From the NCBI GenBank assembly GCA_022511075.1, contig JAFLSE010000015.1, positions 1-57,629 on the forward strand: a stretch of 57,629 nt of DNA. The letters run 5' to 3'. Shown in pieces: positions 44,135 through 53,907 of this stretch (position 1 is its first letter; the number at the start of each line of letters is the position of its first letter). Source of the stretch: Prevotella sp. Lineage in GTDB: Bacteria; Bacteroidota; Bacteroidia; Bacteroidales; Bacteroidaceae. Made by a program: the position numbers and the translations under genes. The notes beneath the pieces are model-generated. The model was not told where the DNA came from. It did not search any database and saw only the letters and a program-made list of their open reading frames with translations.

Positions 44135-44671
44135 CTATTTCAACAGTTGTATGAAATCGGGATTCACCTCAACACCTGCTGACAGGAAACCAGGCAAGTC
44201 TACGAGCAGACGTTTGACTTTTGAGCCGCGCGTGGTAAGCAGGAAACCTTCGTATCCGTCGAGCGGACCTCCCATGATGCGAATCCTGCGACCGCGCATG
44301 TCGGGAGTTATTTCTTCAGGCTGGTAATATCGGGGAGCATCGGTAACGGTGACGGCATAGATAAATCTCTCCATGTCGGCATCGGGAACTACCATCGGCT
44401 CGTGAAACTTTTTCGGAACGTATCTGTATTGTAATGTGGGAGTGAGCTCCACTATCGGGTCGAGTTTCTCACTGGATTCATGAACGAACAGCAGTCCGTG
44501 TATCAACGGTATGTCTTCCCACTCTTTTCTTGCGTTCTTACGGCGTTTTAATGGCGTGAACACCTCTAATCCCATATCCTTTAAGTACTTGTAGGCAGAG
44601 ATCTTGGCATTGGTGCGCTTGAGGTCGCGCATAACATACCACTTTGGCTGTGTGTCATCTTGCTGGGGCAT
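44135..44671 (-). CDS. UpxY-type transcription antiterminator (NusG-like)
   Basis: The 178-residue protein starts MPQQDDTQPKWYVMRDLKRTNAK and has the NusG N-terminal fold (WYV, then LEVFTPLKRRKN) and a C-terminal KOW-like part (MRGRRIRIMGGPLDGYEGFLL). In Bacteroides such proteins are encoded first in each capsule operon and let RNA polymerase read through its long length. Its position at the head of the minus-strand capsule locus fits this. The leader of about 100 bases may contain its target, though I saw only a weak hairpin. The insertion of the ATPase and toxin-antitoxin modules behind it may have changed its range. Confidence 0.93.
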   Translation of the reverse strand: MPQQDDTQPKWYVMRDLKRTNAKISAYKYLKDMGLEVFTPLKRRKNARKEWEDIPLIHGLLFVHESSEKLDPIVELTPTLQYRYVPKKFHEPMVVPDADMERFIYAVTVTDAPRYYQPEEITPDMRGRRIRIMGGPLDGYEGFLLTTRGSKVKRLLVDLPGFLSAGVEVNPDFIQLLK

Positions 44672-44779
44672 TGCACTTTTCAGTTAGGACAAATGGTATG
44701 AGTCCTGCAAGACTTACAAATATATTGTTAATCAGACAGTTATACGCGTAAACCATAAAAGTTCGTTTAATTGCGAGAG

Positions 44780-44787
44780 CAAAGGTA
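44780..44787 (-). promoter_or_regulatory. -7 element TACCTTTG of the upxY/capsule operon
   Basis: An exact TAnnTTTG match on the minus strand, about 110 bases before the upxY start. The region upstream is taken up by the terminator of the menBC genes. No invertible repeats flank this promoter, unlike many Bacteroides capsule promoters. Confidence 0.7.
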
Positions 44788-44805
44788 CGACGAAAAGTGT
44801 GAACA

Positions 44806-44842
44806 AAAAAAAAAAACGGTTAATAAAATTTAAATTATTAAC
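44806..44842 (-). terminator. Intrinsic terminator after menC
   Basis: On the minus strand GTTAATAA pairs with TTATTAAC around an 8-base loop, followed by about 12 T. It begins about 40 bases after the menC stop. The stem is AT-only but the T-run is long. Confidence 0.8.
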
Positions 44843-44882
44843 GTATGTTTATTAATGTATATCCGAAAAATTCAAATAAATT

Positions 44883-45881
44883 TCAAGTCCAAAGCCTTTC
44901 GCCACGAATGGCAAGTGGCATCGGAACATTGTTGGTGAACAACTGCCCGGTGCCAAGTCCTTGCGGCATACGGATATTCGGTCCATAGATATCGGCAGCA
45001 AGGTTTGCCACGGCATTAAGCCCAACGTTGCTTTCCAAGGCAGATGTTATCCAAGAGCCTATGTTCATATCGGAAGCAATATCGACCCACTCGCGCGTTC
45101 CGTGCATTCCGCCATGCAACGAAGGTTTAAGCACTATGTAGCGAGGCTTTATTATGTTGAGGAGCTGACGTTTTGCCTCTGCCGTATTCACTCCTATGAG
45201 TTCCTCGTCAAGTGCAATCGGGAGGGGCGACTCGCGGCAAAGTTCCGCCATTTCGCCCCAGTTGTGGCATGCTATGGGCTGTTCTATGCTGTGTATGGCA
45301 TACTGAGACAGCAGTTCCAGACGATATAGAGCCTCGTCGGGATTGAAGCCCCCGTTTGCATCCAAGCGCAACTCCACGTCGTGGAACGAGAAACGACTGC
45401 GGATATGCTTCACCATTTCCAATTCGCTGTCAAAGTCGATTGCCCCTACTTTCAGCTTTATGCAATGGAAGCCTTCGGAGAGCTTGTCCTCAATGCGCTG
45501 CATCATCTCTTGGAAATTACCCATCCACACAAGTCCATTGATGGGTATTCCCTCCTCACCACGACTGAAAGGAGTGTCGAAAAGGGCATTGCCACGGCGC
45601 AACGAGAGTTCTGCCGTCTCAAGTCCGAAAAGCATAGAAGGATAGTTGTGCATGGCATGATAGTCAATCTCCCCCACCCTCTCGTATTCGTCGCAGAATG
45701 TGCGCAGACGGGCAACGTATTCATCTTCGGGCATATCATCGCAACTCAGTTGCGGCAACGGTGCGCACTCACCTATGCCGTGTCTGCCGTCTTCCTCAAG
45801 GTCTATAAACCACGATGTGCGCTCGGTATATACGCCGCGCGATGTTCCTGCCGGCTGCCTGAATTGCAGCACTTTTTTCAT
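44883..45881 (-). CDS. menC: o-Succinylbenzoate synthase (enolase superfamily)
   Basis: The start at 45881 (MKKVLQFRQPAGTSRGVYTE) gives 332 residues. An ATG at 45905 adds eight codons and is also possible, but one at 46076 lies inside menB and is excluded. Enolase-superfamily residues are present: the KLK motif in CIKLKVG, the metal ligands in RLDANGGF, SIEQPI and LDEELIG, and the second lysine in IVLKPSLHG. It dehydrates SHCHC to o-succinylbenzoate in menaquinone synthesis. It follows menB in the same operon. Other men genes are outside the window. Confidence 0.9.
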   Translation of the reverse strand: MKKVLQFRQPAGTSRGVYTERTSWFIDLEEDGRHGIGECAPLPQLSCDDMPEDEYVARLRTFCDEYERVGEIDYHAMHNYPSMLFGLETAELSLRRGNALFDTPFSRGEEGIPINGLVWMGNFQEMMQRIEDKLSEGFHCIKLKVGAIDFDSELEMVKHIRSRFSFHDVELRLDANGGFNPDEALYRLELLSQYAIHSIEQPIACHNWGEMAELCRESPLPIALDEELIGVNTAEAKRQLLNIIKPRYIVLKPSLHGGMHGTREWVDIASDMNIGSWITSALESNVGLNAVANLAADIYGPNIRMPQGLGTGQLFTNNVPMPLAIRGERLWT

Positions 45882-45927
45882 TATAGTTATCTTTCTGCTT
45901 GTCATCGTTGCTATTGCTTTTTCTGTG

Positions 45928-46749
45928 TTACGGCAGTTTGGGATATTTCGAGAAGTCGGGCTTGCGCTTTTCAAGGAAAGCCCTGCCGCCTTCCTGCGCC
46001 TCGTCGAGCATATAGTAAAGCATAGTGCAGTCGCCAGCAAGTTCCTGTATACCAGCCTGTCCGTCAAGTTCGGCATTAAGTCCTGCCTTTATCATTCGTA
46101 GTGCCAACGGACTGCGCTCCATCATCGTCTCTGCCCATTCCATACACTCGTCTTCGAGCCTTTCAAGCGGCACTACCTTATTCACCATTCCCATGCGCTC
46201 CGCTTCTTGTGCCGAGTATTGGCGGCACAGAAACCATATTTCCCTTGCTTTCTTCTGTCCTACGATACGTGCCAGATAACTTGCTCCAAAACCAGCATCG
46301 AACGAACCAACCTTCGGACCAGTCTGTCCGAATATAGCATTCTCGGAGGCAATCGTAAGGTCGCACATCAGGTGCAGCACATGTCCACCGCCTATGGCAT
46401 AGCCGTTCACCATAGCAATGACGGGCTTCGGCAGCGAACGTATCTGCTTTTGCACATCGAGCACATTGAGCCTCGGCACTCCGTCCTCGCCCACATATCC
46501 ACCACGACCTTTCACGTTCATATCGCCACCGCTGCAAAAAGCCTTGTCGCCTGCACCCGTAAGTATCACTACACTGATATGCGCAGCCTCCCTGCACCAC
46601 GCGAATGCCTGCGACATCTCCCATGTGGTGCGCGGTGTAAACGCATTGCGATAACGAGGGCGGTTGATTGTTATCTTCGCCACACCATTGTATTCATCGA
46701 AGAGTATTTCCTTGAAATCACAGTCTTCTATCTTCTTCCACTGTCTCAT
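45928..46749 (-). CDS. menB: 1,4-Dihydroxy-2-naphthoyl-CoA synthase
   Basis: The start at 46749 ([20 protein letters not shown]) gives 273 residues, the usual length. It is set by the promoter, whose -7 element lies at 46795-46802. Crotonase-fold features are present: [14 protein letters not shown], the oxyanion-hole region [22 protein letters not shown], and the family-typical [13 protein letters not shown]. It closes the second ring of menaquinone from o-succinylbenzoyl-CoA. It lies upstream of menC, with 46 bases between stop and start. Confidence 0.95.
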   Translation of the reverse strand: MRQWKKIEDCDFKEILFDEYNGVAKITINRPRYRNAFTPRTTWEMSQAFAWCREAAHISVVILTGAGDKAFCSGGDMNVKGRGGYVGEDGVPRLNVLDVQKQIRSLPKPVIAMVNGYAIGGGHVLHLMCDLTIASENAIFGQTGPKVGSFDAGFGASYLARIVGQKKAREIWFLCRQYSAQEAERMGMVNKVVPLERLEDECMEWAETMMERSPLALRMIKAGLNAELDGQAGIQELAGDCTMLYYMLDEAQEGGRAFLEKRKPDFSKYPKLP

Positions 46750-46794
46750 TTCTATTATATCTTTATAGTTTGCTACGAAATTAATTCTATGCGG

Positions 46795-46826
46795 CAAAGG
46801 TATTGATATTTTTGTATACATACAAA
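46795..46826 (-). promoter_or_regulatory. Promoter of menBC (TTTG, 20 bases, TACCTTTG)
   Basis: On the minus strand TTTG (46823-46826) and TACCTTTG (46795-46802) are 20 bases apart. The menB ATG follows after about 45 bases. Confidence 0.85.
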
Positions 46827-46920
46827 TATTTAACTAAATTTCATAGAATACAATCTATTAATTCTTGCAAAGACAGCATCATTCATATTATCTAATAAAT
46901 ATTAAAATATGGTTTGTATT

Positions 46921-46952
46921 TTTGGTAATGAACCATAATTATATTAATTTTG
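46921..46952 (+). promoter_or_regulatory. Promoter of the cysE operon (TTTG, 20 bases, TAATTTTG)
   Basis: TTTG at 46921-46924 and TAATTTTG at 46945-46952 are 20 bases apart and 26 bases before the ATG at 46979. Confidence 0.85.
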
Positions 46953-46978
46953 CAGAATATTTCAATCAATAGGTAAAG

Positions 46979-47938
46979 ATGAGCAAGGAGGACTTCACAA
47001 AAACACTCACTACGACGGTTAGGGAGTTGTCGGAACAGGGAGCATTGGAAGGCTTGTATCACCATCATAAGGATGGATATCCCTTGCCATCTGGAAAAAT
47101 CCTCGAAGACATAGCAGAACTTGTGCGTGCCATTATATTTCCTGGCTACTACGGGCGTTCGAGCGTGAATATGCAGACGATGGAGTATCACATCGGTGTG
47201 AATGTTGAACAATTGCAGAAAATGCTTACCGACCAAGTGGCGGCTGGATTGTGTTTTGCAAGGCAGGAAAGGGAAGACGGCAATGGCGACGGTGAACAGG
47301 AGCTGCCGGGGATAAAGCAGCAGGCAAGGGAGATAGCCATAAACGTGATACAAAGGCTTCCGGAACTGCGCCGCATACTCTCTACCGATGTGAAAGCAGC
47401 ATATAACGGCGACCCTGCCGCAAGGAACTACGGCGAGATAATATCGTGCTATCCTGTTATCAAGGCATTGGTGAACTACCGCCTTGCCCACGAACTTCTT
47501 ATGATGGATGTACCTTTGATACCGAGAATGCTGACGGAAATGGCGCATTCGGAGACAGGAATAGACATTCACCCCGGAGCTACGATAGGACACCACTTCA
47601 CGATAGACCACGGCACGGGTGTTGTGATAGGTGCGACCTGCATAATAGGCAATCACGTGACGCTGTATCAAGGTGTTACGCTCGGAGCGAAAAACTTTAC
47701 CTTCGATGAGAACGGGCATCCGATGGACTTGCCACGCCACCCCATTATTGAGGATAACGTAACAATATACTCAAATTCGAGCGTATTAGGCAGGATAACG
47801 ATAGGGCACGACACGGTGATTGGAGGAAACGTGTGGGTTACCGACGATGTGCCGCCATACTCGCGGATAGTACAGGGAGAGGCGGCAACGGAAACCAGAG
47901 GAAAGACGACCGACAGCAATGACGCAAAGAATACATAG
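46979..47938 (+). CDS. cysE: Serine O-acetyltransferase
   Basis: The 319-residue protein starts MSKEDFTKTLTTTVRELSEQ. After an N-terminal helical part comes a left-handed beta-helix of hexapeptide repeats from about residue 195: IDIHPGATIGHHFTIDHGTGVVIG, IIGNHVTLYQGVTLGA, NVTIYSNSSVLGRITIG. The His pair in HPGATIGHHFTIDHG is the catalytic site. It forms O-acetylserine for CysK (encoded at 14441). It heads the plus-strand operon that runs to znuC. The first 190 residues are longer than in E. coli CysE, a common form in Bacteroidetes. Confidence 0.92.
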   Translation: MSKEDFTKTLTTTVRELSEQGALEGLYHHHKDGYPLPSGKILEDIAELVRAIIFPGYYGRSSVNMQTMEYHIGVNVEQLQKMLTDQVAAGLCFARQEREDGNGDGEQELPGIKQQAREIAINVIQRLPELRRILSTDVKAAYNGDPAARNYGEIISCYPVIKALVNYRLAHELLMMDVPLIPRMLTEMAHSETGIDIHPGATIGHHFTIDHGTGVVIGATCIIGNHVTLYQGVTLGAKNFTFDENGHPMDLPRHPIIEDNVTIYSNSSVLGRITIGHDTVIGGNVWVTDDVPPYSRIVQGEAATETRGKTTDSNDAKNT

Positions 47939-47967
47939 TATTACACATAATAATATTTTTCTAAAAG

Positions 47968-49527
47968 ATGCAAAACGATTTAAACAACTTGCAAGGGCAA
48001 GAGTTTGAAATGATTGCCAAAACGTTCATGGGACTGGAACCTGTACTGGCAAAGGAACTTACTCAGATTGGAGCAAACGACATTCAGATTGGAAGACGCA
48101 TGGTGTCGTTCAGTGGTAACAAGGAAATGATGTATCGTGCGAATTTCCAACTGCATACAGCTACGCGCATTCTAAAACCGATACTGCATTTTAGGGCAAA
48201 GTCTGCCGACGACGTTTACAACGAGGTTATGAAGGTTGACTGGACCCAATACCTTGATGTGGACACGACATTTGCCGTGGACTCGGTGGTGTTCTCGGAA
48301 GAATTCCGCCATTCAAAGTTTGTGGCATACAAGGTGAAGGACGCGATTGTGGACCAATTCAAGGAGAAAACCGACAAACGACCGAACATAAGCATAACAA
48401 ATCCCGATATAAGACTGCACATTCACATTGCCGACGAGGACTGCACCTTGTCGCTCGACTCATCGGGCGATAGCCTGCACCGTCGTGGTTACAGGCAGGA
48501 GAATGTGGAAGCACCAATAAACGAGGTGCTGGCAGCAGGCTTGATACTGATGACAGGATGGCAGGGAGAAACCGACTTCATAGACCCGATGTGCGGCAGT
48601 GGCACGTTGCTGATAGAGGCTGCGCTGATAGCAAAGAACATGGCACCGGGTCTGTTCCGCAAGCAGTTTGCTTTTGAAAAATGGAACGATTTCGACCCCG
48701 ACCTGTTCGATGAGATATACAACGACGACAGTATGGAGCGTGAGTTCCACCACAAAATCATAGGCTACGACATTGACATGAAGGCGGTGAACACTGCCAT
48801 AAAGAATGTCAAGGCGGCAGGATTCTCAAGCGACATAACCGTGAAGCAGGCAGACTTCAAGGACTTTGAACAGCCAGATGAGAAGGCGATAATGGTAACA
48901 AATCCGCCATACGGCGAGCGCATTTCAACGCCAAACCTGCTGGATACATATAAGATGATAGGCGAGAGACTGAAGCACCACTTTACGGGCAACGATGCCT
49001 GGATATTGAGTTACAGGGAAGAGTGCTTCGACCAGATAGGACTGAAACCTTCAATAAAGATACCCGTGTTCAACGGCTCTTTGGAATGCGAGTTCCGAAA
49101 GTATCAGATGTTCGGCGGCAAATACAGGGAGTTCCGCACCGAAGGCGGTACGGTGAAAACCGACGAAGAGAAGCGTCAGATGGCAGAGAAGCACAGGTTC
49201 AAGAAGAACCGTGAATTCAAGAAACGCCTTGACGAGACGGAGGAGAACGAGGCTGCCGACCTGCTTAACTTCAAGTTCCACTACAAGGACCACATTAAGG
49301 AATACCAAGAGCAGCGCAATGCAAGGCAACGCCGTGAGCGCAGAAGCCAGGAGGACGGTGAAAGGAAGTTCGGACGCAAGAACTTTGACGGCGACAAGGG
49401 TAAGAAATTCAATCGTGACAGACGCGATGACGACCGTCCTCGCAATGGCAAGCGCCAATACAACGACCGTGAGAACCGTGGAGGTCATGAGAGGTTTGAC
49501 CGCAGTGGAAAACGATTCAAAAAATAA
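47968..49527 (+). CDS. Class I SAM-dependent RNA methyltransferase with THUMP domain (RlmL-like)
   Basis: The 519-residue protein has a THUMP domain (about 60-165), then a methyltransferase domain with FIDPMCGSGTLLIEAALIAKN and the catalytic VTNPPYGERIS, as in RlmL/YpsC proteins that make N2-methylguanosine in 23S rRNA. The last 120 residues (about 400 on) are highly charged, rich in Arg, Lys, Asp and Gly (RRDDDRPRNGKRQYND), and resemble a flexible RNA-binding tail. A second ATG ten codons on (MIAKTFMGLEP) is possible. The stop overlaps the start of the DPP IV gene by one base. Confidence 0.9.
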   Translation: MQNDLNNLQGQEFEMIAKTFMGLEPVLAKELTQIGANDIQIGRRMVSFSGNKEMMYRANFQLHTATRILKPILHFRAKSADDVYNEVMKVDWTQYLDVDTTFAVDSVVFSEEFRHSKFVAYKVKDAIVDQFKEKTDKRPNISITNPDIRLHIHIADEDCTLSLDSSGDSLHRRGYRQENVEAPINEVLAAGLILMTGWQGETDFIDPMCGSGTLLIEAALIAKNMAPGLFRKQFAFEKWNDFDPDLFDEIYNDDSMEREFHHKIIGYDIDMKAVNTAIKNVKAAGFSSDITVKQADFKDFEQPDEKAIMVTNPPYGERISTPNLLDTYKMIGERLKHHFTGNDAWILSYREECFDQIGLKPSIKIPVFNGSLECEFRKYQMFGGKYREFRTEGGTVKTDEEKRQMAEKHRFKKNREFKKRLDETEENEAADLLNFKFHYKDHIKEYQEQRNARQRRERRSQEDGERKFGRKNFDGDKGKKFNRDRRDDDRPRNGKRQYNDRENRGGHERFDRSGKRFKK

Positions 49528-51686
49528 TGGAATTTATGAAGATAAGAAATATTATTATGGCTATAGGACTGGCAATGCTTCAACCTGCCACAGCCCAGGA
49601 ACTAAAGACGTTCACGCTTGAGGATCTGAGCTTCGGAGGCACCAACTTCCGAAACATGATGCCGAAGAACATGTATACCTCGTGGTGGGGCGATGTGCTG
49701 ATGTATGTAGACAGCGACGAGTTTGGCACGGTTGACACCAAGACAGGCAAGAAAACCGTAATTACTACGACGGAAGAGGTGAACAAGGCTGTTGCCAAGC
49801 ACAATGAGAAGGAAAAGATGTCGTGGCTTTTCTATGCCTCTTTCCCATACGCCGACCAGCCTTTGGCACTGATTAGCAACAGCAGGATGCGCATATTATA
49901 CGACTGGAAAAAGAAGGAGATAGTATGGTCGCAGGAGTGCAAGGGCGAGGCTTATAGCGATTGGAATGCACAGTCGCGTGCCGTGGCATACGTAAAGGAC
50001 GACCAACTCTGCGTGCGCACAGCCGACGGCAAGGAAACACTACTTACTAATGACGGCAGCCGTGAGATTGTTTACGGACAGAGCGTGCACCGCAACGAGT
50101 TTGGCATAGATAAAGGCACGTTCTGGAGCAACGACGGAAAGCGTCTTGCCTTCTATCACATGGACCAGTCGATGGTGGCAGACTATCCGCAGGTAAACAC
50201 TTTCGAGCGTGAGGCGACATACGAGCCCGACAAATATCCAATGGCTGGAATGACAAGTCACAAGGTGACGGTAGGAGTATATGACATAAACACAGGAAAG
50301 ACAATATACCTGAAAGCCGGCGACCCAACCGACAGATATTTCACAAACATTGCGTGGAGTCCGGATAACAGCACAGTATATATGTTTGAGCTGAACCGCG
50401 ACCAAAACGACTGTTATCTCGTTGCCTATGATGCAAGCACCGGCGACAAGAAGGCTACGCTATACAGGGAGACAAGCGACAAATATGTGGAGCCAACCCA
50501 TCCTATAACGTTCCTGCCGTGGGATAACGGCAAGTTCATAATGCAGAGTCAGCGCGACGGCTATAACCATATATATATAATGGACGAGTCGCAGACAATG
50601 CGCCAACTCACGAAAGGCGAGTTCGTGATTGTGGATGTTTTGGGATTCAACAAGAAAGACAAGTCGATTATTGTTGTTGCCAATGCTGAAAGTCCTGTGC
50701 AGCGCAATATTTATGCCGTGAATACGAAAAGCGGCAAGATGACACTGCTCGACAACGGCAAAGGCTATCATGGTGGCGTGCTTTCTGCATCGGGAACGCT
50801 CCTTTGCGACAACTACAGTGAGCCTGATGTGCCGCGCAACATAGAAGTGGTGAACACCACCACGGCAAAGCGCAATATGATATTCAGTGCCCCTGACCCG
50901 TGGAAGGGCTATAACGTGCCGGAGTTCTCTTGCGGCACAATAAAAGCTGCCGACGGAACAACCGACCTCTACTATCGTATGGTGAAGCCAATAGGGTTTG
51001 ACCCATCGAAGAAATATCCCACGGTGGTGTATGTCTATGGCGGTCCGCACGCCCATAACGTAGATGCCAGTTGGCATTGGAAGAGCCGCAACTGGGAGAC
51101 ATACATGGCACAGAAAGGCTATTTGCTGTTCATTCTTGACAACCGAGGCAGCGAAGACCGCGGCACAAAGTTTGAGCAAGCTACCTTCCGCCGTTTGGGA
51201 CAAGAGGAGATGAAAGACCAGATAAAGGGTGTGGAGTTCCTCAAGACACTGCCATACGTTGATGCCGACAGGCTCGGCGTTCACGGTTGGAGTTTCGGCG
51301 GTTTTATGACAATATCGCTAATGACCAACTATCCTGACGTGTTCAAGGTGGGAGTTGCCGGTGGACCTGTCATCGACTGGAAGTGGTACGAAGTGATGTA
51401 TGGCGAGCGCTATATGGACACTCCGGAAACCAATCCCGAAGGCTATGAGCAGACATCGCTGCTCAATAAGGCAAAGAACCTGAAAGGCAAGTTGCAGATT
51501 ATAACGGGCATGAACGACAATACGGTGGTGCCGCAGCAATGCCTGATGTTCCTTGACGCCTGCATTGAGGCAGGAACACAGCCCGATTTCTTTGCATATC
51601 CAGGCGAAGGACATAATATGAGAGGACACAAGAGCGTGCATCTGCACGAACGTATTACTGACTATTTTGAAACTTACTTGAAATGA
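49527..51686 (+). CDS. Dipeptidyl-peptidase IV-like S9 peptidase, exported
   Basis: The 719-residue protein has a signal peptide (about 1-24, ending TAQ-E) and the two-domain form of the S9B family: an N-terminal beta-propeller and a C-terminal alpha/beta hydrolase. The triad is about Ser589 in GWSFGGF, Asp664 in GMNDNTV and His696 in GEGHNM. It should cut X-Pro or X-Ala dipeptides from peptides in the periplasm. The start ATG overlaps the previous stop. A second ATG three codons on would give the signal peptide [11 protein letters not shown] and is equally good. Confidence 0.93.
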   Translation: MEFMKIRNIIMAIGLAMLQPATAQELKTFTLEDLSFGGTNFRNMMPKNMYTSWWGDVLMYVDSDEFGTVDTKTGKKTVITTTEEVNKAVAKHNEKEKMSWLFYASFPYADQPLALISNSRMRILYDWKKKEIVWSQECKGEAYSDWNAQSRAVAYVKDDQLCVRTADGKETLLTNDGSREIVYGQSVHRNEFGIDKGTFWSNDGKRLAFYHMDQSMVADYPQVNTFEREATYEPDKYPMAGMTSHKVTVGVYDINTGKTIYLKAGDPTDRYFTNIAWSPDNSTVYMFELNRDQNDCYLVAYDASTGDKKATLYRETSDKYVEPTHPITFLPWDNGKFIMQSQRDGYNHIYIMDESQTMRQLTKGEFVIVDVLGFNKKDKSIIVVANAESPVQRNIYAVNTKSGKMTLLDNGKGYHGGVLSASGTLLCDNYSEPDVPRNIEVVNTTTAKRNMIFSAPDPWKGYNVPEFSCGTIKAADGTTDLYYRMVKPIGFDPSKKYPTVVYVYGGPHAHNVDASWHWKSRNWETYMAQKGYLLFILDNRGSEDRGTKFEQATFRRLGQEEMKDQIKGVEFLKTLPYVDADRLGVHGWSFGGFMTISLMTNYPDVFKVGVAGGPVIDWKWYEVMYGERYMDTPETNPEGYEQTSLLNKAKNLKGKLQIITGMNDNTVVPQQCLMFLDACIEAGTQPDFFAYPGEGHNMRGHKSVHLHERITDYFETYLK

Positions 51687-52951
51687 AAATATTACTTTTA
51701 GGAAGCGGAGGCAGGGAGCATGCCTTGGCATGGAAGATAGCGCAGAGCGCAAAGTGTGAGAAACTTTTTATTGCCCCCGGCAACGCCGGCACAAGCAACT
51801 GCGGTGAGAACGTGGCAATAGGTGTTAACGACTTTGAGAAACTAAAGGACTTTGTGGTTGAAAACAAGGTGGACATGGTTGTGGTTGGTCCTGAAGACCC
51901 ATTGGTAAACGGCATCTACGACAACTTCAAGGAAGACAGCCGCACAAGCAATGTGCCCGTGATAGGTCCGTCGAAGGCTGGTGCGGTGCTCGAAGGCTCA
52001 AAGGACTTTGCCAAGGCATTCATGATGCGCCACAACATACCAACGGCACAGTACCGCACATTCGACGGTACAAATGTAGAGGAAGGACTGAAATTTCTCA
52101 AAACACTGAAAGCTCCTTATGTATTGAAAGCCGATGGGCTCTGTGCTGGTAAGGGAGTGCTTATTCTCCCGACGCTCGAAGAAGCACAGAAAGAACTGAA
52201 GGAGATGCTTGGCGGAATGTTCGGCAATGCATCGGCAAAGGTAGTAATAGAGGAGTTTATGAGCGGCATCGAGTGCTCGGTGTTCGTACTTACCGACGGC
52301 AAGAACTACAAGATACTGCCAGAGGCAAAGGACTACAAACGTATTGGCGAGGGCGACACAGGACTGAACACCGGAGGTATGGGCAGCGTAACGCCTGTTC
52401 CTTTTGCCACGAAAGAGTGGATGCAGAAGGTTGAGGACAGGATAATACGCCCAACCGTTAACGGCCTTGCAGCCGACGGCATAGACTATAAGGGCTTCAT
52501 CTTCTTCGGACTCATCAATGTTGACGGAGAGCCGAAGGTGATAGAATACAACTGTCGCATGGGCGACCCTGAGACTGAGAGTGTAATGTTGCGACTGAAA
52601 AGCGACATAGTAGACCTGTTTGAAGGCGTTGCTAACGGCAATCTCGATGAAAAGACAATAGAGTTTGACGAGCGTGCCGTGGTATGCGTGATGATGGTGA
52701 GCGGAGGCTATCCGCAGGAATACAAGAAAGGCTACGAGATAAGCGGTATCGACGATGTTGAAGGCTCGATAGTGTTCCATAGCGGTACGGCAATGGCAGA
52801 CGGTAAGGTAGTTACCGCAGGCGGCAGGGTTATAGCCGTCAGTTCGTATGGCAAGGACAAGGCTGAGGCTCTTGAAAAGTCGTTCCGCGAGGCAGGCAAG
52901 ATAAACTTTACTGACAAGTATTTCCGTCGTGATATAGGAAAAGACATCTGA
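51683..52951 (+). CDS. purD: Phosphoribosylamine-glycine ligase
   Basis: The 422-residue protein starts [19 protein letters not shown], the GARS N-terminal motif. The ATP-grasp part has [18 protein letters not shown] and [11 protein letters not shown], and [13 protein letters not shown] is also typical. It adds glycine to phosphoribosylamine in the second step of purine synthesis. It overlaps the peptidase stop by four bases (ATGA). No other pur genes are seen. Confidence 0.95.
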   Translation: MKILLLGSGGREHALAWKIAQSAKCEKLFIAPGNAGTSNCGENVAIGVNDFEKLKDFVVENKVDMVVVGPEDPLVNGIYDNFKEDSRTSNVPVIGPSKAGAVLEGSKDFAKAFMMRHNIPTAQYRTFDGTNVEEGLKFLKTLKAPYVLKADGLCAGKGVLILPTLEEAQKELKEMLGGMFGNASAKVVIEEFMSGIECSVFVLTDGKNYKILPEAKDYKRIGEGDTGLNTGGMGSVTPVPFATKEWMQKVEDRIIRPTVNGLAADGIDYKGFIFFGLINVDGEPKVIEYNCRMGDPETESVMLRLKSDIVDLFEGVANGNLDEKTIEFDERAVVCVMMVSGGYPQEYKKGYEISGIDDVEGSIVFHSGTAMADGKVVTAGGRVIAVSSYGKDKAEALEKSFREAGKINFTDKYFRRDIGKDI

Positions 52952-53907
52952 TGGCAAAGTTTTTGCAGAACAAGGTGGCGGAAAGCAACTATACACTGCC
53001 CGTTGCGTCAGTGTATGCGGTTGCTGTGTGGCTTTTGTGCGGATTGATGCCCATGCAGCTATATCCGCAACTGGCTATGTTTGCCATGACGGTGGCATTG
53101 TTGGTTGAACTTAACAACCGCAATGCCCTGTTGCGTATACGCAGTCGTATGGTGTCGGTGTCATATATATTAATATGGTGTATGGCAAATTTCCTGTTTG
53201 CCGACATTACCGCCCATATCATTGCACTTGGCACGGCATTTATGCTAACCTTTCTTTTTCTGCAATACCAAGACAAGAAAGCCACGGGTTACACTTTCTA
53301 CACATTTGCCTCAATAGGCGTGGTAAGCCTGTTTTGGATAAAGATAGTGTTCTTTGTGCCTGTGGTGTGGCTTGTAATGGCTCTGCACGTTCAGAGTCTG
53401 TCGTGGAAAACCTTTGCGGCTTCGCTCATAGGACTGATTGCACCATATTGGTTTGCTGCAGCCTATTTCTTCATTGTCAGCGACATAGCCACACCTATTG
53501 CGCATATTATGGCGATAGCGGAGTTTCCGAAGATTGCGGCATTTGGCGATATATCGGTAGGTATGGTTGCTGCATTTGCCACAACATTGCTGTTGGCAGG
53601 CATAGGCATTGTTCATTATCTGCAAGAAAGTTATTTGGACAAGATTCAAAATCGTATGCTTTATTACTCCTTTGCCTGGCTCAACGTGGCAACGCTTGTG
53701 TTCATAGTGTTGCAGCCGCAGCATTTTGAGTGTCTTATGGCTATGACGATTGTGTTCACTTGTCCGTTGATAGCCCACTTCGTGGCACTTACAAGAAGTC
53801 GCATCACCAATATAATCACGTGGGTTGTTGCCGCCTTGATATTAATTGTAACAATACTTAACTTATGGATTCCTTCATTGAAATTCTCTCAAGTTATGGA
53901 TATATAG
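52951..53907 (+). CDS. Polytopic membrane protein of unknown function
   Basis: The 318-residue protein starts [21 protein letters not shown]. It has about nine hydrophobic helices and no motif that I recognise. It is not an ABC-3-type zinc permease by visible sequence. The ATG overlaps the purD stop by one base. Its last 43 bases overlap the start of the DedA-ZnuA gene in another frame. The family seems to be specific to Bacteroidales and often lies in this position, but that is from memory, not from the sequence. Confidence 0.8.
   Translation: MAKFLQNKVAESNYTLPVASVYAVAVWLLCGLMPMQLYPQLAMFAMTVALLVELNNRNALLRIRSRMVSVSYILIWCMANFLFADITAHIIALGTAFMLTFLFLQYQDKKATGYTFYTFASIGVVSLFWIKIVFFVPVVWLVMALHVQSLSWKTFAASLIGLIAPYWFAAAYFFIVSDIATPIAHIMAIAEFPKIAAFGDISVGMVAAFATTLLLAGIGIVHYLQESYLDKIQNRMLYYSFAWLNVATLVFIVLQPQHFECLMAMTIVFTCPLIAHFVALTRSRITNIITWVVAALILIVTILNLWIPSLKFSQVMDI

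Noticed and set aside
44672..44772. Invertible capsule promoter or strong RNA structure upstream of upxY
   Set aside because: I found no inverted repeats flanking the promoter and only a weak AGGAC/GTCCT pair in the leader.
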